From an uncultured Rhodanobacter sp. (GTDB lineage: Bacteria > Pseudomonadota > Gammaproteobacteria > Xanthomonadales > Rhodanobacteraceae), in assembly GCA_903827735.1 (NCBI GenBank), contig CAIKJM010000326.1, positions 1-21,943 on the forward strand: a stretch of DNA of 21,943 bases, written 5' to 3'. A program made the position numbers and the translations under genes. The notes beneath the pieces are model-generated. The model searched no databases, had not been told where the DNA came from, and saw only the letters and a list, made by a program, of their open reading frames with translations. Shown in pieces: positions 13,455 to 20,047 of the stretch; within the stretch, counting starts at the first letter, position 1, and each line of letters starts with the position of its first letter.

Positions 13455-14852
13455 GTGAGCGAACTCGTTACCCGCCAGAACGCCATCGATCAGAACGCAG
13501 TCAGTCAGGACCGTAGCCTGGAAGAACTCGATCGCCTTTCCGAGCTGGCCGAGGACGTGATCCGTCGCGCCCGCGCCGCCGGTGCCAGTCAGGCCGAGGT
13601 CGCTGCCAGCATAGACAGCGGGCTGAGCGTCAACGTGCGCCTGGGCGAGGTGGAAACGGTCGAGCACACGCGCGATCGCGGTTTCGGTCTGACCGTGTAC
13701 TTCGGCCAGCGCAAGGGCTCGGCCAGCACGGCCGACCTGCATCCCGATTCGATCCAGGCCACGCTCGATCAGGCGTGCGCGATAGCGCGCTATACCGAAG
13801 CCGATCCCGCATCGGGTCTGGCCGAGGCGTCGCGCATGGCGACGCAGTTTCCCGATCTCGATCTGTGGCATCCGTGGGATATCGACACCACGCGGGCGAT
13901 CGCGCTGGGTATCGAAATAGAGGATATCGGCCGCGCGCATGCGGGCATCACCAATTCGGACGGGACCAGCGTGCAGGCTGGGCAGGGCGTGTCGGTGTAC
14001 GCCAACTCTCACGGCTTTATTGGGCGCGAGCGCGGCACTCGGCACTCGCTGTCGTTGGCGCTTATCGCCGGCGACGAAGCGGGCATGCAGCGCGATTATT
14101 GGTACGACAGCGTGCGCCGCGCGGATCACTTCATCAGCGCCAAGGCGCTGGCCGATCGCGCCGCCGAACGCACGCTGGCGCGCCTGGGCGCGCGCAGCCT
14201 GTCGACGCGGCAAAGTCCGGTGCTGTTTCCGCCGGAGCTGGCGCGCGGACTGATCGGGCATCTCCTCGGCGCGGTGAGCGGTGGCGCGCTGTATCGCCGG
14301 GCCAGTTTTCTACTGGATCACGTCGGCCAGCAGATCATGCCGTCATGGCTGAATATCAACGAGCGGCCGCACCTGATCGGCGGCCAGGGCTCGGGCAATT
14401 TCGACGCCGAAGGCGTGGCGACGCGCGATAGCTCGCTGATCGAAGGCGGGGTGCTCTCGCGCTATATTCTAGGCAGCTACTCGGCGCGCAAGCTCGGGCT
14501 GGAATCCACCGGAAACGCGGGTGGTATACACAATCTGATCGTCGAGCCCGGTAGCGTAGACAATTCCAAGGAGGACTTCGCTGCGCTGCTGAAGCGTATG
14601 GGTACCGGGCTGCTGGTGACCGAGCTGATGGGCCAGGGCGTGTCGACCATTACCGGCGATTACTCGCGCGGCGCGGCGGGTTTCTGGGTCGAGAACGGCC
14701 AGATCGCCTATCCGGTGGAAGAAATCACGATTGCCGCCAATCTGCGCCAAATGTTCACCGGTATTCTCGCTGTCGGCGCGGATGTCGATGCACGCTCGGC
14801 TGTGCTTACCGGCTCCATTCTTGTTGATCGGATGACTATCGCCGGCGAGTAG
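13455..14852 (+). CDS. pmbA: PmbA/TldE, partner subunit of the TldD metalloprotease
   Basis: The non-catalytic subunit of the TldD/TldE peptidase, 465 residues from the GTG at 13455. Family signs: AEDVIRRARAAGASQAEVAA near the N-terminus, RDRGFGLTVYFGQRKGSAST (71-90), the central LGAVSGGALYRRASFLLD, and the C-terminal GNAGGIHNLIVEPG and YPVEEITIAANLRQMF. As expected for TldE it lacks the HExxxH zinc motif of TldD. A much longer frame exists upstream but has no family character; the GTG fits because AGGAA lies about eight bases before it and the protein start matches the family. A hairpin at 14865-14885 follows the stop. The DUF4870 gene begins 89 bases downstream and may be read through. Confidence 0.96.
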   Translation: MSELVTRQNAIDQNAVSQDRSLEELDRLSELAEDVIRRARAAGASQAEVAASIDSGLSVNVRLGEVETVEHTRDRGFGLTVYFGQRKGSASTADLHPDSIQATLDQACAIARYTEADPASGLAEASRMATQFPDLDLWHPWDIDTTRAIALGIEIEDIGRAHAGITNSDGTSVQAGQGVSVYANSHGFIGRERGTRHSLSLALIAGDEAGMQRDYWYDSVRRADHFISAKALADRAAERTLARLGARSLSTRQSPVLFPPELARGLIGHLLGAVSGGALYRRASFLLDHVGQQIMPSWLNINERPHLIGGQGSGNFDAEGVATRDSSLIEGGVLSRYILGSYSARKLGLESTGNAGGIHNLIVEPGSVDNSKEDFAALLKRMGTGLLVTELMGQGVSTITGDYSRGAAGFWVENGQIAYPVEEITIAANLRQMFTGILAVGADVDARSAVLTGSILVDRMTIAGE

Positions 14853-14864
14853 TTCAAGGGTCAT

Positions 14865-14885
14865 CTTGCGGTCGCTGGCCGCAAG
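14865..14885 (+). other. Hairpin 3' of pmbA
   Basis: CTTGCGG and CCGCAAG make a perfect 7-base stem with a 7-base loop, 13 bases after the pmbA stop. No T-run follows, so it is not a standard Rho-independent terminator; it could stabilise the pmbA 3' end or weaken read-through into the next gene. Confidence 0.35.
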
Positions 14886-14941
14886 GTCGAAGATGGCGCC
14901 AGCAAGCTTTTGCGGTACCACCACCAGGGAGAGCAGGGGCC

Positions 14942-15325
14942 ATGAGTACACCGTCCGATCAGTTTTCGCCGATACCGCCGGAACCGCCCGTAGGCGTCCG
15001 GTCCACCGATGATAAGAACCTGGCGATGCTGACGCATCTGTCGGGTGTGATTCTGAGCATCGTCGTGCCGCTCATCATCTGGCTGATGAACAAGGATCGG
15101 CCCGAAAAGGCTTATCTCGTGAGTGAGGCCAAGGAAGCGCTGAACTTCCAGATCACCGTGCTTATCGGTTACGTCATCTGCTGGATTCTCACCATCATCA
15201 TCATTGGTGCTTTCCTCACCTGGCTGCTGTGGATTGCGAATCTGGTGTTCTGCATCATCGCTGCCGTGAAGGTCAGTGCCGACGGAAGTTATCGCTATCC
15301 GTTTGCGCTGCGCCTGGTGAGCTGA
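14942..15325 (+). CDS. DUF4870 small membrane protein
   Basis: A 127-residue DUF4870 protein of unknown function. A proline-rich soluble start (residues 1-22) is followed by the family core DKNLAMLTHLSGVI, a hydrophobic helix IVVPLIIWLM (about 38-48), a short loop NKDRPEKAYLVSEAKEALNF containing the conserved EA-x-x-A-L-N-F, and then two more hydrophobic segments (about 70-87 and 88-110). It should lie in the inner membrane. The ATG at 14942 follows a GAGAGCAGGGG region that serves as ribosome-binding site. Transcription ends at the strong terminator 27 bases after the stop. Confidence 0.92.
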   Translation: MSTPSDQFSPIPPEPPVGVRSTDDKNLAMLTHLSGVILSIVVPLIIWLMNKDRPEKAYLVSEAKEALNFQITVLIGYVICWILTIIIIGAFLTWLLWIANLVFCIIAAVKVSADGSYRYPFALRLVS

Positions 15326-15351
15326 GCGACCGAATCTTCAATGTTTGAATG

Positions 15352-15384
15352 AAAGAAAAAGCCCGCTGAGCGGGCTTTTTCTTT
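15352..15384. terminator. Bidirectional Rho-independent terminator
   Basis: GCCCGC-TGA-GCGGGC flanked by AAAGAAAAA on the left and TTTTTCTTT on the right forms a 33-base element with perfect 15-base arms. The T-run works on both strands, ending the DUF4870 transcript (plus) and the ispA transcript (minus). Confidence 0.95.
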
Positions 15385-15404
15385 GGACGGCTGGATGGCC
15401 AAAC

Positions 15405-16295
15405 TCAGCTGTTGCGATGCGCTGCGTACAGCGCAAGCTCCTGCAGCAATGAGCCGGACGTGCCCAGAGGTGCGATAGCGGATAGCGCGAGATCGGTCAG
15501 CTCGCGCAAGCGATCACGCGATGCATTCAGACCGATAATCGATGGAAACGTAGGCTTGTCCGCGGCGGCATCTTTGCCGGCGGTCTTGCCGATGATGGTG
15601 GCGTCTCCCTCGACGTCCAGAATATCGTCGCGCACTTGGAATGCCAGGCCAACGGCGTCGGCATAGCGGTCGAATAAGGCCAATGTCGCCGCATCGGCCC
15701 CCGCTGTCAGCGCGCCGAGCTTTACCGATGCGCGGATGAGCGCGCCGGTCTTGCACGCGTGCATGTGCTCCAGTTCGGCGAGGCTAAGCGTGCGGCCGAC
15801 GGCGGCCAGATCCAGCGCCTGCCCGCCGGCCATGCCCTCCGCGCCGCAGGCGCGGCCAAGCACCCGCTGCTTTTTCATACCGATCGCGTCATCGTCGGCA
15901 GCGTCGCTGAGTATCTCGAACGCCAGCGCCTGTAACGCGTCCCCGGCCAGAATCGCCATCGCTTCGCCGAACACGATGTGGCAGGTCGGGCGGCCTCGGC
16001 GCAGCGCATCGTCATCCATCGCCGGCAGGTCATCGTGCACCAGCGAATAGGCGTGAATTAGCTCCACCGCGCAGGCGGCAGCGTCGAGCGAAGGTCCGCT
16101 TTCGCCAAGTGCCTGCGCCGCGGCATAGACCAGCAGAGGTCGCAGGCGTTTGCCGCCACCGAGCACGGCATAGCGCATCGCACCGTGCAGGGCGGCGGGC
16201 GATTGTTCGGCGGACGGTAGCCGCTGTTCCAGTGCGCGCTCGGCGCGGGTGATCAACGCCTTGAGGGCGGGGCCCAGCTCAGATTTCGGGTTCAA
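15405..16295 (-). CDS. ispA: Farnesyl diphosphate synthase (IspA-type polyprenyl synthetase)
   Basis: A class-1 trans-prenyltransferase that condenses isopentenyl diphosphate with allylic diphosphates. The first aspartate-rich motif is HDDLPAMDDD and the second is FQVRDDILD, the DDxxxxD/DDxxD pair of bacterial FPP synthases; GGGKRLRPLLVY and KTGALI are further signatures. The start is unclear: no ATG is present. TTG at 16295 gives 296 residues, near the 299 of E. coli IspA, and aligns best; TTG at 16328 is an alternative. Either overlaps xseB (by 17 bases at 16295), as in the common xseB-ispA operon. Unlike E. coli, no dxs follows: a terminator ends the unit. Product length (C15 against C20) cannot be fixed by reading alone. 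Confidence 0.93.
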   Translation of the reverse strand: MNPKSELGPALKALITRAERALEQRLPSAEQSPAALHGAMRYAVLGGGKRLRPLLVYAAAQALGESGPSLDAAACAVELIHAYSLVHDDLPAMDDDALRRGRPTCHIVFGEAMAILAGDALQALAFEILSDAADDDAIGMKKQRVLGRACGAEGMAGGQALDLAAVGRTLSLAELEHMHACKTGALIRASVKLGALTAGADAATLALFDRYADAVGLAFQVRDDILDVEGDATIIGKTAGKDAAADKPTFPSIIGLNASRDRLRELTDLALSAIAPLGTSGSLLQELALYAAHRNS

Positions 16296-16536
16296 ACGGT
16301 TCGGCGCTCTCGGGGGCGTCGGGATCAAGCAGCAGGCGCACGCGCAGTTCGGCTTTTTCCAGCGACTGCTGGCAGTGACGGTACAGGCCGATGCCGCGTT
16401 CGAACGAGGCCAGCGACTCGTCTAGGCTCATCTCGCCGCCTTCCATCTTGGCAACCAGCTGTTCGAGCTCGTCCAGCGAGTGCTCGAAGTCCACGGCGGG
16501 TGGCGTCTTGGTGGAAGCGGAAGCGGTCTTGGCCAT
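16279..16536 (-). CDS. xseB: Exodeoxyribonuclease VII small subunit
   Basis: An 85-residue XseB (E. coli: 80). After a low-complexity start (MAKTASASTKT), the core reads DFEHSLDELEQLVAKMEGGE, MSLDESLASFERGIGLYRHC and LEKAELRV, which is the full family signature of two helices that bind XseA to form the single-strand-specific nuclease. The ATG at 16536 is used; a TTG nine bases upstream is less likely. It overlaps the start of ispA. The large subunit gene xseA is not in the window. The gap to tilS is 74 bases on the same strand. Confidence 0.95.
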   Translation of the reverse strand: MAKTASASTKTPPAVDFEHSLDELEQLVAKMEGGEMSLDESLASFERGIGLYRHCQQSLEKAELRVRLLLDPDAPESAEPFEPEI

Positions 16537-16610
16537 GGACAGCAAAGCTAACCGAGTGACCGCGCGGAATCAATCGGTTAGGCCATCGAAGGTGCGCACG
16601 TGTGATGACG

Positions 16611-17912
16611 TCAACGCGCAGGCGACCAGCATGCCCGGGTGCCTGCCTGCTCGAAGATAAGTTTGCCTCGTTCGCTAAGCCACCGATCGGCCACGCCGAC
16701 AATGTCAGTGCCGATATACAGCAGCGGCACGCCAGGGCGTCGCCACGGGGGGATCATGGCCTGCTGGAACAGGTCGCGCAGTTCGCGCGTGTAGGCATCG
16801 CCGGCCGGTTTGATGCGTTCGCCGCCCCGACGCAGGCGCACCTGCATTGGCTCGGCCAGGCGAACCTCGGTATCGACCAGCGACAACGTGCCGCCATCGG
16901 GCAGCGCCAGCGATTCGCCGCGCCATGTCGCTTGCCAGGTCTCGTCAATGATGGGGGCCGGTGCATGTGCCCATAGCCGCCCGCGCCAGATATGCAGTTC
17001 GGCGCCGCGCCATTGCACGCATGGCTGCTGCCCCGCACGCGCGCCGCACTGATGCTCGATCTGTTGGCGTTGGGCGGTGGTCGGCGCCGGCAGACTGAGC
17101 CCATGCAGCCAGTGATCGAGCAGCGGCTCGCGCAGTGCGGGATGCAGAGCAAGCCATCCTGCCGCATCGAGCGTATGCGCGGCTGGATCGTGCAGCGCGT
17201 CGAACGCGGCCAGCCATTGCACTTGCAGCGCGTCGGCGGCGGCACGGCTGAGTGCGGCGCTGTGCACGATGGAGTCCACCGCCTGCGGCCATAGACGTTC
17301 GAGCCGCGGCAGGATGTAGTGGCGCAGATGATTGCGTGCGAACCGCGTGTCGGCGTTGGATGGGTCGTCGATCGATGGCAGCTGCCGTGCATCGAGATAG
17401 TCGCGCAGCTGCTTTCGCGAAAGCTCCAGCAGCGGACGCCACAGCTGGCCGCGCGCGAACGGGCGCAGCGCGCGCATGCCGCCGAGGCTGTCCGGCCCCG
17501 CGCCGCGCAGCAGTTTCAGAAGTACCGTCTCGGCCTGATCGTCGCGATGGTGGGCGAGCAGCAAATATTCCCCCTGCCGCAAAGACGATTCAAAAGCCGC
17601 GTAGCGCGCGTGTCGCGCGGCAGCTTCCAGCCCGAAGCCTTTGTCGAGTTCGACCTGCACACGAGTCACTTCGCACGGCACGTTCAGCGTTTCGCAAAAG
17701 CGCTGGCAGTGCTCGGACCAAGCCGCGCTTTGTGGGTTCATCGCGTGGTCTACGTGCAGCGCACGCAGGCCGCGCGCTCTCGCTACCGGCATGCTGGCCA
17801 GCGCATGCAGCAAAGCCGTCGAATCCGGGCCGCCGCTGAAGGCCACGCATAAGGGCGATCCAGGCGTTTGCACCAACGCGGCATCGAGATGCTGCTCTAG
17901 CGTGTCGCTCAC
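16611..17912 (-). CDS. tilS: tRNA(Ile)-lysidine synthase TilS
   Basis: Modifies C34 of the CAU-anticodon isoleucine tRNA to lysidine with ATP and lysine; essential in most bacteria. The PP-loop SGGPDST is at residues 26-32, followed by LHVDHAMN, LLAHHRDDQAETVLLKLLRG and the RNHLRHYILPRL tRNA-binding region; the C-terminal TilS domain contains RLRRGGERIKP and LLYIGTDIVGVADRW. Length 433 matches the family (about 430). The start is taken as GTG at 17912, which forms a GTGA overlap with the stop of a short upstream frame; TTG at 17927 is an alternative. Neither has a clear ribosome-binding site of its own, so translation may depend on coupling with the upstream frame. accA, a VOC gene and tilS lie in this order in E. 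coli as well. Confidence 0.96.
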   Translation of the reverse strand: MSDTLEQHLDAALVQTPGSPLCVAFSGGPDSTALLHALASMPVARARGLRALHVDHAMNPQSAAWSEHCQRFCETLNVPCEVTRVQVELDKGFGLEAAARHARYAAFESSLRQGEYLLLAHHRDDQAETVLLKLLRGAGPDSLGGMRALRPFARGQLWRPLLELSRKQLRDYLDARQLPSIDDPSNADTRFARNHLRHYILPRLERLWPQAVDSIVHSAALSRAAADALQVQWLAAFDALHDPAAHTLDAAGWLALHPALREPLLDHWLHGLSLPAPTTAQRQQIEHQCGARAGQQPCVQWRGAELHIWRGRLWAHAPAPIIDETWQATWRGESLALPDGGTLSLVDTEVRLAEPMQVRLRRGGERIKPAGDAYTRELRDLFQQAMIPPWRRPGVPLLYIGTDIVGVADRWLSERGKLIFEQAGTRACWSPAR

Positions 17913-18013
17913 GGCATGCTGTCGCAAATGCGCAAGTAAGAGGGCTTGCGCTGACAGCTGTACTGCCGCTCGGCGTCGATCAGCAAGGCGAGCTTGGAGG
18001 TGTCGTTGGCCAT
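17909..18013 (-). pseudogene. Short remnant resembling the start of a NYN-domain gene
   Basis: A 34-codon frame from an ATG at 18013 with AGGA five bases upstream. It begins MANDTSKLALLIDAE, which resembles the first strand of NYN-domain (PIN-like RNase) proteins, where LLIDADN or LLIDGEN carries the first catalytic aspartate. After residue 15 the likeness stops (RQYSCQRKPSYLRICDSMP). A full NYN protein would be over 150 residues, so this looks like a gene cut by an internal deletion. Its stop overlaps the tilS GTG as GTGA, so it may now act as a translated leader for tilS. The likeness rests on few residues; a chance frame is possible. Confidence 0.4.
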
Positions 18014-18138
18014 CGGTAGTCCTGATATGGCGTGATCGATGTCAATGCGTAAAAGGGGTGCGATGAACCCGGTTCCTTCGACTGTGCTGGGCACCGCTCA
18101 GCTGGAATGGTGCGGGTGTTTCGAGCTTGTCGTTAGCT

Positions 18139-18522
18139 TCAACGGCGGAAGTTGAGTTCAACCGTCATGCCCGCCGGATCGACTACGAACATCTGCACCT
18201 GCGCGCCGTCATCCAGGACCACAGTTCGGTGCGCAACGCCAGCCGACTCCAGGCGTGCGCGGGTGGCTTCCAGATCGGTGCAGGCAAAGGCGACGTGGCT
18301 GAAAAAGCCGGTGCCGTGCTGCATCGAATGATCCGCGCCGCCGCTCAGATGCAGTACGGCAGCTTCACCGGCATACAGCCAGTAACCGTGCGATCCGGAG
18401 CTCATCGCCGGCCGGAAGCCGTCCCGCAGGCCAACAATGTCGATATAAAACGAGCGCACAGGCTCAAGCAGCTCGGCGGAAACCCGTAGATTGATGTGAT
18501 CCAATCCGCGCACGCCGGCCAT
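18139..18522 (-). CDS. VOC (glyoxalase/dioxygenase-fold) family protein
   Basis: A 127-residue vicinal-oxygen-chelate protein with the two beta-alpha-beta-beta-beta modules: the first begins GLDHINLRV (His at residue 9), the second FFSHVAFACTDLEATRARLE, and the end VVDPAGMTVELNF carries the usual metal-ligand glutamate. These His/His/Glu positions suggest a metal-dependent enzyme, but the substrate cannot be named; members include glyoxalase I, fosfomycin-resistance and extradiol enzymes. The ATG at 18522 follows AGGA eight bases upstream, and only four bases separate it from the accA stop, so it is co-transcribed with accA. A VOC gene (yaeR) lies between accA and tilS in E. coli also; orthology is likely by position but not shown by sequence. 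Confidence 0.9.
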   Translation of the reverse strand: MAGVRGLDHINLRVSAELLEPVRSFYIDIVGLRDGFRPAMSSGSHGYWLYAGEAAVLHLSGGADHSMQHGTGFFSHVAFACTDLEATRARLESAGVAHRTVVLDDGAQVQMFVVDPAGMTVELNFRR

Positions 18523-18526
18523 GGGT

Positions 18527-19483
18527 TTATTCCTGGAACGCGCCGTAGCCGCGCATGCGCTTGTAGCGCAGCTCCAGCAGATCGTTGATCGGCATCGCCT
18601 CCAGCTCATCGAGCTGGTTGAGCAGCACGGCCTTCAGGCGCACGGCCATCGAGCGCGGGTTGCGATGCGCGCCGCCCAGCGGCTCGCGCACCACTTTGTC
18701 GATCAGGCCGAGCTCGAACAGGCGCGGCGCGGTCATGCCCATCGCCTCGGCAGCATCGCGGGCCTTGTCGGCGCTTTTCCACAGGATCGAGGCGCAGCCT
18801 TCGGGCGTGATCACGGAATAGGTTGAATACTGCAACATCAGCGTGCGGTCGCCGACGCCGATGGCCAGGGCGCCGCCGGAGCCGCCTTCGCCGATCACGG
18901 TGCAGATGATCGGCACCTTGAGGCCGGCCATTTCGATCAGGTTGCGCGCAATCGCCTCGCTCTGGCCGCGCTCTTCGGCGCCCACGCCCGGGTATGCTCC
19001 GGGCGTGTCGATCAGGGTCAGCAGCGGCAGATGAAAGCGCTCGGCCATCTTCATCAGGCGCAGCGCCTTGCGATAGCCCTCGGGACGCGGCATGCCGAAG
19101 TTGCGGCGCACCTTGGTCTTGGTATCGCGGCCTTTCTGATGGCCGATGATCACCACCGGGCGCCCGTTGATGCGGCCCAGGCCGCCGACGATGGCGGCAT
19201 CCTCGGCGTACATGCGGTCGCCGGCCAGCTCGTGGAATTCTTCGCAGATCACGCCGATGTAATCGAGCGTGTAAGGCCGCGCCGGATGGCGCGACAGCTG
19301 GGTCATCTGCCACGAATTGAGGTTGCGGAAGATCTCGGCCGTCTTGATCTTCAGCTTTTCGCGCAGACGGTTGACGTCGTCCTCGATATTGAACGCCTGC
19401 CCCTGGCTGGCATGGCGCAGCTCTTCGATCTTCGCTTCCAGGTCGGCAATCGGTTGTTCAAAATCGAGGAAGTTAGGGTTCAT
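18527..19483 (-). CDS. accA: Acetyl-CoA carboxylase carboxyltransferase subunit alpha
   Basis: The alpha subunit of the carboxyltransferase that makes malonyl-CoA for fatty-acid synthesis, working with AccD. From the ATG at 19483 it is 318 residues (E. coli 319) and begins MNPNFLDFEQPIADLEAKIE, aligned with E. coli MSLNFLDFEQPIAELEAKI. Other signatures: LSRHPARPYTLDYI, FGMPRPEGYRKALRLMKMAE, LIDTPGAYPGVGAEERGQSE and the oxyanion-hole region GEGGSGGALAIGVGD. An ATG at 19492 would add three residues. A TATACT -10 box is about 30 bases upstream of the start. The VOC gene follows after four bases. Confidence 0.98.
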   Translation of the reverse strand: MNPNFLDFEQPIADLEAKIEELRHASQGQAFNIEDDVNRLREKLKIKTAEIFRNLNSWQMTQLSRHPARPYTLDYIGVICEEFHELAGDRMYAEDAAIVGGLGRINGRPVVIIGHQKGRDTKTKVRRNFGMPRPEGYRKALRLMKMAERFHLPLLTLIDTPGAYPGVGAEERGQSEAIARNLIEMAGLKVPIICTVIGEGGSGGALAIGVGDRTLMLQYSTYSVITPEGCASILWKSADKARDAAEAMGMTAPRLFELGLIDKVVREPLGGAHRNPRSMAVRLKAVLLNQLDELEAMPINDLLELRYKRMRGYGAFQE

Positions 19484-19512
19484 TCGCGACATTTCGTGGC
19501 ACAGAGCGGCGC

Positions 19513-19518
19513 AGTATA
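19513..19518 (-). promoter_or_regulatory. Probable -10 box of accA
   Basis: TATACT on the minus strand (19518-19513), about 30 bases before the accA ATG. No good -35 hexamer is visible 16-18 bases upstream, so the call rests on the -10 match and position. Confidence 0.4.
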
Positions 19519-19649
19519 CCGTTAGACGCGTGAAGGCGAGAACGCGGCCGTACGGCGACCTCGTGGGCAAATGGTCCGCGCGGGAGCAGTGACGCGGCGC
19601 TGGGTTACGCTATGGTTCGCGCCAACACGCGCTTTTGCCGGACCCGACC

Positions 19650-20030
19650 ATGCCGATCCAACCGACCATCGACAACAACAAGCTCGACCGCATCGTAGCC
19701 GAAGCCCGCCGCAACGCCGAGCAGCGCGAGCTGGGCTATCGCGAGCGGGCGCTGAAAATGTACCCGTGGATCTGCGGCCGCTGCGCGCGCGAATTCACCC
19801 GCACCAACCTGACCGAGCTCACGGTGCACCATCGCAACCACGATCACGACTTCAACCCGGCCGATGGCAGCAACTGGGAGCTGCTGTGCGTGTATTGCCA
19901 TGACAACGAGCATTCGCGCTACATCGACCACGTCCGCGGCGCCGGGTACAGCGTGCAGGAAGACGTCGCGCCGGCGACCGGCAATCCCTTTGCCGACCTG
20001 AAGGCGATGATGGAGCGCGGCGGGAAGTAA
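19650..20030 (+). CDS. yajD: YajD-type HNH nuclease
   Basis: A 126-residue HNH-motif protein like E. coli YajD (115). The core reads ALKMYPWICGRCAREF, LTVHHRNHDHDFNPADGSN and WELLCVYCHDNEH: two C-x2-C zinc pairs (CGRC, CVYC) around the catalytic HH...N...H motif. The family is thought to be a nuclease acting on DNA or RNA; its role in housekeeping is not settled. The ATG at 19650 is chosen over a TTG at 19635 because it matches the family N-terminus. It stands alone on the plus strand between accA and dnaE, which are both on the minus strand; its stop is 17 bases from the convergent dnaE stop. Confidence 0.93.
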   Translation: MPIQPTIDNNKLDRIVAEARRNAEQRELGYRERALKMYPWICGRCAREFTRTNLTELTVHHRNHDHDFNPADGSNWELLCVYCHDNEHSRYIDHVRGAGYSVQEDVAPATGNPFADLKAMMERGGK

Positions 20031-20047
20031 CCCTCGTCGCGGCGTCG

